Assembly: GCF_038246755.1 (NCBI RefSeq)
Contig: NZ_CP134706.1
Coordinates: forward strand, 4,836,001-4,900,000
Length of the DNA: 64,000 nucleotides
Direction: 5' to 3'
From: Micromonospora sp. FIMYZ51
Lineage (GTDB): Bacteria > Actinomycetota > Actinomycetes > Mycobacteriales > Micromonosporaceae
The notes under the pieces are model-generated. The model did no database searches, had not been told where the DNA came from, and saw only the letters and a list, made by a program, of their open reading frames with translations. The number at the start of each line of letters is the position of its first letter. The first letter of the stretch is position 1. A program made the position numbers and the translations under genes. Positions 57,924 to 64,000 of this stretch are shown one piece after another.

Positions 57924-58047
57924 GCGTTCCTCCTCCCCCTCGCGTCCTCCGCGATCCGGGGAGCGCCGTCCATCCAACCAGCCCCCGGAGCAGTGTCAAC
58001 GGCTCGCCCTTATGAAAGGTTCAGGAAGGGTACCGCCGGCCGCCACC

Positions 58048-59433
58048 CTATGCTGTGGTCGGCGAGGCTTGATCATCCGTCCGGCCGATGTCGGCCATCA
58101 TCGCGGCGTCGGCGATCCGGCCGCAGGCGACCAGCGCCGCACCTGTCGCGCCGATCTCCGGGTACCGCCCGAAGCACACCCGCCGGGGAGCCAGCACATC
58201 CTGGAACGCGTGGCGCCACCAGGGCGAGGCGGCCATCGCGCCACCGCCCAGCACCACCTCCACCGACTGACCCACGGTGGATTCCAGCGCCGCCAGATCG
58301 TCCACCACCTGCACGCACACCCCGCGCATCAGCCCGGCCAGCAGCTCCACCGCGCTGGTGGCGAAGCCCAACCCGCGCAGCTCGCCCGAGCCGGCGGGCC
58401 GCAGCCCGGGCGGTCGGTCGCCGCCGAAGCCGACGCCCGCCGGCTGCACCGTGTCCGGCGGCAGCGCCGCCAGCGCTGCGTCCAGCGCCGTGCCGCCGGG
58501 CAACCGCAGGGTCCGCTCGGCCCAGGTGAACAGGTTCCCCCCGGAGGAGTACGCCGCCCCGGTCACCACATGGTCGTGGTCCACCCGGTAGCGCCACAGC
58601 TGATCCGGCAGCGGCGGCAGCGGCGCTCCCGCGGGCATCCGCTGGACCAGGCGTACCGCCGACGAGGTGCCGACGGTCACCGCCGCCCGGGTCTGGTCGA
58701 CGCAGCCGGAGCCGACGTTCGAGGCGGCGCCGTCCCCGATCGGAGGGGCCCACCGCGCCCCCGCCAGGTCCGGCCAGCGCCGAGCCGCCTCGGTACGCAG
58801 TCGGCCGTACCAGCCGGGCGGCGTCAACTCGGGCAGGTCCGTGCCGCGTACGCCGGCCAGCGCGCAGGCTTCGGCGTCCCAGTCCAGGGTGCACAGGTCC
58901 AGCAGGCCGGTGCCGGACGCCTGGGACACCGACATCGGCGCGTCGGTGAGCAGCTCGCCCAGCACGTACTCGACCAGGCCGACGAAGCGGGCCGGCGGCG
59001 TGCCGAGGTGGGTGCGCAGCCAGGGCAGCCGCACCGTCCAGTAGCAGCGGTGCCACCAGGTGCCGGTGCGCTGGTGGAAGGCGTCCGGGTCGACCGGGCC
59101 AGGCTGCGTCACGGGCGACTCGGACCGGGTGTCCAGCCAGGTGAGCACCGGGCCGAGTGGCTCGCCGGACGAGCCGAGCGGCAGCACCGAGTGCCACTGG
59201 GCGCTGATCGCCACCAACTCCACCCCGCGCAGCCGACCCCGCTGGCTCAGCTCGTCCAGGCACTCGGCGAGGCAGGCCAGGTAGTTGCGGGCGTCCACGG
59301 TGCCGGTGCCGTCGTCCTGCGCGGTAAGCATCACCCGGCGGCGGGCCAGTACGCCCGGCATCGGCCGGGCGTCGCCGTCCAACACGAGCCCGCGTACCGA
59401 GGAGGTGCCCAGGTCGAGCGCGAGAATCTTCAT
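58048..59433 (-). CDS. FGGY-family carbohydrate kinase
   Basis: The 461-residue protein has the N-terminal phosphate loop LDLGTSSVRG, AISAQWHSVLPL, TWLDTRS, the adenosine loop VGTSSAVRL and the C-terminal GGGAMAASPWW. Gluconate, glycerol and sugar kinases share these; WHRCYWTVRLPWL and the short length suggest a gluconokinase-like enzyme, but the substrate is not determined. It is a lone minus-strand gene, divergent from the anthranilate synthase leader. Confidence 0.85.
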   Translation of the reverse strand: MKILALDLGTSSVRGLVLDGDARPMPGVLARRRVMLTAQDDGTGTVDARNYLACLAECLDELSQRGRLRGVELVAISAQWHSVLPLGSSGEPLGPVLTWLDTRSESPVTQPGPVDPDAFHQRTGTWWHRCYWTVRLPWLRTHLGTPPARFVGLVEYVLGELLTDAPMSVSQASGTGLLDLCTLDWDAEACALAGVRGTDLPELTPPGWYGRLRTEAARRWPDLAGARWAPPIGDGAASNVGSGCVDQTRAAVTVGTSSAVRLVQRMPAGAPLPPLPDQLWRYRVDHDHVVTGAAYSSGGNLFTWAERTLRLPGGTALDAALAALPPDTVQPAGVGFGGDRPPGLRPAGSGELRGLGFATSAVELLAGLMRGVCVQVVDDLAALESTVGQSVEVVLGGGAMAASPWWRHAFQDVLAPRRVCFGRYPEIGATGAALVACGRIADAAMMADIGRTDDQASPTTA

Positions 59434-59499
59434 CGCGGGTCAACGTACCCGCTGGCTCCGGCGACACAACCGCAGCGCGCACCAGGTACGCCGATCGGC

Positions 59500-59534
59500 T
59501 TCCGCGCCGAAGGTCGGGCGCGTACAGTGACCGC
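59500..59534 (+). promoter_or_regulatory. Possible promoter for a leaderless trp leader mRNA
   Basis: A TACAGT hexamer at 59522-59527 ends seven bases before the leader ATG, with TTCCGC 16 bases upstream as a weak -35. Transcription would start at or near the ATG. Only pattern-based. Confidence 0.35.
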
Positions 59535-59594
59535 ATGCTTGCGCGACTGACCTGCTGGTGGCCCGCCGACCCGGCGGCCCATCCCCGCGCGTAG
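59535..59594 (+). CDS. Tryptophan leader peptide
   Basis: The 19-residue frame MLARLTCWWPADPAAHPRA contains tandem Trp and ends HPRA; its tail ADPAAH resembles the TAHPAAH end of the Streptomyces trpE leader peptide. It lies 92 bp before the anthranilate synthase gene. Ribosome stalling at the Trp codons would switch the following hairpins. No ribosome site precedes the ATG, which would suit a leaderless start. Confidence 0.75.
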   Translation: MLARLTCWWPADPAAHPRA

Positions 59595-59603
59595 CTTCCC
59601 CAC

Positions 59604-59652
59604 GCGGCCGCCCGACGAGGCGGCCGCCGGTCACTTCCCGGCCCGTGGGCCG
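59604..59652 (+). promoter_or_regulatory. Attenuator hairpins between leader peptide and anthranilate synthase
   Basis: GCGGCCGCC at 59604-59612 pairs with GGCGGCCGC at 59619-59627 (nine bp, six-base loop). A second stem CGGCCC/GGGCCG lies at 59639-59652. There is no U tract, so which structure terminates cannot be said. Confidence 0.6.
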
Positions 59653-59686
59653 CCGACGACGGCGGCACCCGGCCCAGAGGAGACCG

Positions 59687-61600
59687 ATGACCCCGCTTAC
59701 CGACCTGCTCGCCACCCTCGCCACCGGTGCCGATCCGGGCCCGTTCGCGCTGGTGCGCCGAGAGGGCGCCGACCACCTGGAGCTGTTCACCGGTTCGGTG
59801 CACGTCGTCGACCGGCTCGCCGACATCCCGCTGCCCACCGGTGCACCCGGCCCCGCCACGCTGGCGCTGGTGCCGTACCGGCAGGTCGCCGAGCGGGGCT
59901 TCGCCTGCGTTGACGACGGCGTGCCGCTGGAGTGCCTGCGCATCGCCGGTCAGCACCGGCTGCCGCTGGCCGCCGTGCTGGACGCCCTGCCCGCCACCCC
60001 GGTACGCACCACCGGCGCGGCGTTCGACGTCACCGACGACGAGTACGCCGCCACCGTCGCCCGGGTGCTCGCCGAGGAGATCGGCCGGGGCGAGGGCGCC
60101 AACTTCGTCATCCACCGCGCCCTGCACGCCCGGGTGCAGGGCGCGCCGGTGACCGCCGCGCTGGCCGCGCTGCGCGCGTTGCTGCTGCGTGAACGCGGCG
60201 CGTACTGGACGTTCGTGCTGCACACCGGTACCCGCACGCTTGTCGGCGCCAGCCCCGAGCGGCACGTGAGCGTCGATGACGGGCTGGTCATGATGAACCC
60301 GATCAGCGGCACCTTCCGGCACACCGGGGCCAGCGTCGACCGGGCCGCGCTGCTGCGCTTCCTCGCCGACACCAAGGAGACCGAGGAGCTGTACATGGTC
60401 CTCGACGAGGAGCTGAAGATGATGGCCACCGTGGCCGAGCAGGGCGGGCAGGTGGTGGGGCCGTACCTGAAGGAGATGTCGCACCTGGCGCACACCGAGT
60501 ACCTGCTCGCCGGGCGCGGCTCGAAGGACGTGCGGGAGGTGTTGCGGGAAACGATGTTCGCGCCGACCGTGACGGGCAGTCCGATGGAGAACGCCTGCCG
60601 GGTGATCGCCCGGCACGAGCCGGCCGGGCGTCGCTACTACGGCGCGGTGCTGGCGCTGCTCGGTCACGACGAGGCCGGCCGGCAGACCCTGGACGCGCCG
60701 ATCCTCATCCGCACCGCCGAGATCTCTCCCGCCGGTGAGCTGCGGGTGCCGGTCGGAGCGACGCTGGTACGCCACTCCACTGCGGCGGCCGAGGTCGCCG
60801 AGACCCACGCCAAGGCCGCCGGGGTGCTGGCCGCGCTCGGCCTGGGACCGCAGGCGGCGGCGACCGGCCCGGATCCGGCGGTACGGCTCGCCGACGATCC
60901 CGACGTACGCGCCGCGCTGGCCGCCCGCAACGCGCCGCTGGCCCGGTTCTGGCTGGACCAGCGGCCCCCGGGTGCCCACACGGTGCCCGGGTTGGCCGGT
61001 CGTCGGGTGCTGATCGTCGACGGCGAGGACACCTTCACCGGGATGCTGGCCCACCAGCTCGGCGCGCTCGGACTGGCGGTGACCCTCCGGCCGTGGCACG
61101 ACGCCGCCCCGGTGTCCGGGTACGACCTGGTGGTGGTGGGGCCGGGGCCGGGTGACCCGACCGAGCACACTGCGAAGATGACCGCGCTGCGCGCACTGCT
61201 GGCCACGCTGCTGGACAGCGGGCAGCCGACCCTCGCCGTCTGCCTGGGTCACCAGCTCCTCGCCGGGCTGCTCGGGCTGGCCGTGCACCGCCGTGCCGCG
61301 CCGTACCAGGGGCTGCAACGCACGGTGCCGCTGTTCGGTACGCCCCGGCGGGTCGGCTTCTACGCCACCTTCACCGCCCGCGCCGCCGCCGACCGGCTGG
61401 ACGGCCCGTACGGTCCGGTCGAGCTGGCCCGCGACGAGGTCGACGGTGCGGTGCACGCGCTGCGCGGTCGGGGCTTCGCCGGGGTGCAGTTCCACCCGGA
61501 GTCGGTGCTCAGCCCGGACGGCGTGGCGGTCCTGGCCGACCTGCTGCGGGCCCTGCTGCCGGCGCCCGCCGGGAAGTTGTCGGGCAACGCGCCGGCATAG
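59687..61600 (+). CDS. Fused anthranilate synthase (TrpE-TrpG type)
   Basis: AGAGGAGA precedes ATG 59687. The 637-residue protein has a chorismate-binding domain (about 1-420: NPISGTFRHTG, DTKETEELYMVLDEELKMM, GSPMENACRVI) fused to a class I glutamine amidotransferase (about 435-630: GPGPGDP, nucleophile Cys519 in AVCLGHQLL, His603 and Glu605 in FHPES). It makes anthranilate from chorismate and glutamine. The fused layout is shared with PhzE-like enzymes, but the Trp leader upstream supports a tryptophan role. No other trp gene is adjacent. Confidence 0.85.
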   Translation: MTPLTDLLATLATGADPGPFALVRREGADHLELFTGSVHVVDRLADIPLPTGAPGPATLALVPYRQVAERGFACVDDGVPLECLRIAGQHRLPLAAVLDALPATPVRTTGAAFDVTDDEYAATVARVLAEEIGRGEGANFVIHRALHARVQGAPVTAALAALRALLLRERGAYWTFVLHTGTRTLVGASPERHVSVDDGLVMMNPISGTFRHTGASVDRAALLRFLADTKETEELYMVLDEELKMMATVAEQGGQVVGPYLKEMSHLAHTEYLLAGRGSKDVREVLRETMFAPTVTGSPMENACRVIARHEPAGRRYYGAVLALLGHDEAGRQTLDAPILIRTAEISPAGELRVPVGATLVRHSTAAAEVAETHAKAAGVLAALGLGPQAAATGPDPAVRLADDPDVRAALAARNAPLARFWLDQRPPGAHTVPGLAGRRVLIVDGEDTFTGMLAHQLGALGLAVTLRPWHDAAPVSGYDLVVVGPGPGDPTEHTAKMTALRALLATLLDSGQPTLAVCLGHQLLAGLLGLAVHRRAAPYQGLQRTVPLFGTPRRVGFYATFTARAAADRLDGPYGPVELARDEVDGAVHALRGRGFAGVQFHPESVLSPDGVAVLADLLRALLPAPAGKLSGNAPA

Positions 61601-61662
61601 TCGGACCGATCCGGGGTAGCGCTGTGACAGCCGGCGGTCCGGGCGGGTTTGAGAGCCCTCGC

Positions 61663-61775
61663 CCGGACCGCCGGCCCGCTTGGTCGGCCGCCGGATCCCG
61701 GACCGCCGGTCCGCTCGGTCGGCCGCCGGATCCCGGACCGCCGGTCCGCTCGGTCGGCCGCCGGATCCCGGACCG
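61663..61775. repeat. 35-bp tandem repeat, about 3.2 copies
   Basis: CGGACCGCCGGTCCGCTCGG begins each unit; starts fall at 61664, 61699, 61734 and 61769. Units contain a GGACCGCCGGTCC palindrome. It lies between convergent genes. Confidence 0.85.
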
Positions 61776-61788
61776 CCGCGCACCGGCT

Positions 61789-62406
61789 TCAGCCGGCCAT
61801 GCCCTGCTTGAGCGCGGCACCGATGCGCACCGCCCGCTTGGCGGTCAGGGCGGTCGCCGACAGGGCGACGTGGTCCGGGGCGATCTCGCCGTTGTTGCTG
61901 GTGTGCGACGCGCCGTACGGGTTTCCGGCGACGAACTGGCTCGGGTCGGTGTAGCCGGGGGTGACCACGATCCCGCCCCAGTGGTAGAAGACGTTGAACA
62001 GCGACAGCAGGGTGGCCTCCTGCCCGCCGTGCTCGGTCGCCGTGGAGGTGAAGCCCGAGTACACCTTGTCGGCAAGCATTCCCTGCGCCCAGAGGGGGCC
62101 GGTGGTGTCGATGAACTGCTTGAGCTGGGCGGCGACCATTCCGTACCGGGTCGGCGAACCGAAGATCACCACGTCGGCCCAGCTGAGATCGTCCGGCTCG
62201 GCCTCCTCGACGTCCTGCGTTTCCAGCCGGTGCGCCTCCCACCCGGAGTTGGCGCGGATCGCCTCGTCCGGCGCCAACTCCCGCACCTTGCGCAGCCGCA
62301 CCTCCGCGCCTGCCTCACCGGCGGCCTCGCAGGCTGCCTGCGCCATCTGGTAGGTGATGCCGGTCGCGCTGTAGTAGATCACCGCTACCTTGACCTGTGC
62401 CGCCAT
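61789..62406 (-). CDS. WrbA-type flavoprotein, NAD(P)H:quinone oxidoreductase
   Basis: The 205-residue protein has the flavodoxin-like phosphate loop YYSATGITYQMA, SPTRYGMVAAQLKQFID, and GFTSTATEHGGQEATLLSL, the WrbA hallmarks, and GASHTSNNGEIAPD near the end. AAAGGACG precedes ATG 62406. It reduces quinones by two electrons, protecting against oxidative stress. Length as usual. Confidence 0.9.
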   Translation of the reverse strand: MAAQVKVAVIYYSATGITYQMAQAACEAAGEAGAEVRLRKVRELAPDEAIRANSGWEAHRLETQDVEEAEPDDLSWADVVIFGSPTRYGMVAAQLKQFIDTTGPLWAQGMLADKVYSGFTSTATEHGGQEATLLSLFNVFYHWGGIVVTPGYTDPSQFVAGNPYGASHTSNNGEIAPDHVALSATALTAKRAVRIGAALKQGMAG

Positions 62407-62633
62407 CGCACGTCCTTTCTGATTTGGGTCAGCTTCGGCGACTACCCGGTGTTTGCGACGGCAAACATCGACAATTCCCCCCTTTGCTGCCATCTGCCCT
62501 GCTCACCGGCCAGATCAGCGTGCTGTCTGTCCACCGGTCGACGGACAGCGGCGTTCCGTCCACCGGTCCCCGGCGCCCTCTGAAGCGGGCGGCGGATCAT
62601 CGCTGATCGGCGCCGGCCGATAGCCTGGGCGGC

Positions 62634-63224
62634 GTGATGCTGCCCCTGCCCACCGGCGAGTTCCAGGCGTACCTGTTCGACTGTGACGGCACCATCGTCG
62701 ACTCGATGCCGCTGCACTACACGGCCTGGCGGCAGACCCTCGACGAGTGGGACTGCCCCTTCCCCGAGCACCTCTTCTACGCCTGGGCCGGGCGGCCGAC
62801 CGCCGACATCGTGGCCGACCTCAACGATCGGCACGGGCTGGACATGCCGCTGGCGGCGGTCGTCGCCCGCCGGGAGGCCCGCTACGAGCAGCTGCTGCCC
62901 ACCGCGACCGGCATCCCCGGGGTGCTGCACCACATCGACGACGCGCACGGACGCATCCCGTTCGCCGTGGTCTCCGGCAGTACCCGGGCGGCGGTCACCG
63001 CCTCACTCGACGCGCTGGGCATCCTGGACCGCTTCGACGTGCTGGTCTGCGCCGAGGACTACACTCGGCCCAAGCCCGACCCGGAACCGTTCCTGCGCGC
63101 CGCCGAACTGCTCGGCGTACCGCCGCGCTCCTGCCTGGTCTTCGAGGACGCCGACCTGGGCATCGCCGCCGCCGCCGCAGCCGGCATGGCCGCGGTACGG
63201 GTGCCGCAGCCCCGCCAGGGCTGA
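62634..63224 (+). CDS. HAD-IA phosphatase (beta-phosphoglucomutase-like)
   Basis: The 196-residue protein has FDCDGTIVDSMPLHY (motif I), VVSGSTRAAV (II), KPDPEPF (III) and FEDADLGIAAAAAAGM (IV), with a small helical cap between I and II as in HAD-IA/beta-PGM enzymes. It acts on a small phosphorylated metabolite, not identified. GTG start at 62634. Confidence 0.86.
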   Translation: MMLPLPTGEFQAYLFDCDGTIVDSMPLHYTAWRQTLDEWDCPFPEHLFYAWAGRPTADIVADLNDRHGLDMPLAAVVARREARYEQLLPTATGIPGVLHHIDDAHGRIPFAVVSGSTRAAVTASLDALGILDRFDVLVCAEDYTRPKPDPEPFLRAAELLGVPPRSCLVFEDADLGIAAAAAAGMAAVRVPQPRQG

Positions 63225-63502
63225 CCCGGCCAGCTGCCCGTCACTGCGTACTTGCTCAAGTTATCCGCAAGTTGCCCCGAGCACAGTTCTCGGCCGGGCT
63301 GGAAAGCGCCATCCTGGTGACACCGGTGCCGGCGACCCGATCGCCGCCGGCGCACCGGCGAACCTGAACGGGGGATCGCGCTCCGCCACCAACGGCGTTG
63401 GCGTAGCGCGATCAGGGGCGGAGTCGGGCGCGGTCGGCGTACCGATGTCGGTGCCCACGCTTATGCTGCCGTCGACCTGTTGCAGGAAGGCGGCCGATCT
63501 CG

Positions 63503-64000
63503 TGACACTCACCGGTTCGACGGCACCCACCGGTTCGACGGCGCTCACCGGCGCCGAGGCGCTCGCACTGCGGATGTGCAGCCTCCGGCTGCGTCCACAC
63601 CCCGCCGCCGCACCGCTGAGCACCGTGGCCGAGGTGGTGGAGTGGTTCGGCGCCATGCAGGCGCAGGACCTGGCCAGCGGCATGTGGTCGCTTGGCGTAC
63701 GGCTGCCCGGGTCCACTCACGCGGACGTGCACGCCGCGCTTGAGCGCCGGGAGGCCCTGCGGACCTGGCCGATGCGCGGCACCATCCACCTCGTACCGGC
63801 CCGCGAGGCCCGCTGGATGCTGGAGCTGACCGGCGTACGCGCCCTGGCCGGCGCGGCGCGACGGCGCGAGTTCCTCGGCCTGTCCGAGGCCGACGCGGAT
63901 CGCGCGGTCGACGTGCTTGGTCAGGCGCTGGCCGGTGGCGGCCGGCTGACCCGCACCGAGTGCGTGGCCGCATTGACCTCGGCCGGCATCGACGGCGCCG
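63503..64000 (+). CDS. Winged-helix DNA-binding protein (AlkZ/HTH_42-like), 3' end outside window
   Basis: GTG 63503 has AGGAAGG upstream. The frame is open to the window edge (166 codons). After a Thr/Gly-rich start it reads ALALRMCSLRLRP, VVEWFGAMQAQDLASGMWSL and TWPMRGTIHLVPAREARWML, the N-terminal blocks of winged-helix AlkZ/YcaQ-type proteins, some of which are DNA glycosylases. The QAQD part of the catalytic QxQ-like segment is present. The C-terminal half is not visible. Confidence 0.8.

Noticed and set aside
61663..61775. 35-bp repeats considered as a CRISPR array
   Set aside because: Units are directly adjacent with no spacers and no cas gene is nearby.
58073..62242. Open minus-strand frame of nearly 1400 codons
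   Set aside because: It lies antisense to the anthranilate synthase and in another frame of the FGGY kinase; composition is Arg/Gly-rich with no domain. It is a by-product of high GC.

Overview
This is high-GC DNA from a filamentous actinobacterium, most likely Micromonospora or a close relative in Micromonosporaceae. That is an inference from codon use, GTG starts, a repeat family of the type AAGGAAGGGCCCC..TTAAC that I associate from memory with this family, CebR-type operators, and the TPR/FN3/MoxR/DUF58/transglutaminase block. The window divides at a tRNA-Leu(GAG) gene (34659-34742). Everything to its left looks like acquired, mosaic DNA; everything to its right looks like chromosomal backbone.

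Bases 1 to about 16100 (+ strand) are the transfer module of an integrative conjugative element. It uses a type IV secretion-like apparatus: the end of a TrbL/VirB6-like membrane protein, a PrgI-family protein, a VirB4-type ATPase, a TraM/VirD4-like coupling ATPase and a replication-relaxation protein. A run of element-specific genes follows (unknowns, a winged-helix protein, a DUF932 protein, a ParB-like gene broken by an amber codon), several separated by perfect intercistronic hairpins. A 3.3-kb transposon (about 2921-6187) sits between the VirB4 and coupling ATPase genes. It carries a tyrosine recombinase, an XRE regulator and a four-zinc-ribbon protein with a degenerate recombinase core, and is bounded by imperfect inverted repeats.

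An IS3-family element (16139-17487) with a frameshifted transposase and no target duplication truncates the last transfer-module gene. Beyond it, 17.5-32.9 kb is an accessory island of partly lower GC. It holds a protein with a HEPN-like motif, a HAD protein, barstar, an aminoglycoside phosphotransferase-like kinase, two membrane proteins, a tyrosine recombinase plus a truncated second copy of it, a DUF397 protein, an NB-ARC/TPR STAND NTPase that appears split by a one-base contraction in a C tract, and several decayed genes. The island ends with a small ORF and a large serine recombinase whose reading frame runs antisense into the tRNA-Leu gene, which marks the likely integration site. The other end of the element is outside the window.

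Right of the tRNA lie: a Pro-rich TPR membrane protein, an FN3 protein, MoxR, DUF58 and a transglutaminase-like protein (one operon-like block); a luciferase-like oxidoreductase, a mycothiol-type DinB-fold protein and a PAP2 phosphatase; a cellulose module in which a secreted GH48 cellulase and a divergent Tat-exported GH1 beta-glucosidase share a 965-bp region with three CebR-like operators; an MFS exporter bracketed by an inverted 64-bp repeat; a truncated conservon (sensor kinase plus roadblock protein); an FGGY kinase; a fused anthranilate synthase preceded by a Trp-Trp leader peptide; a WrbA-type flavoprotein; a HAD phosphatase; and the start of a winged-helix (AlkZ-like) protein.
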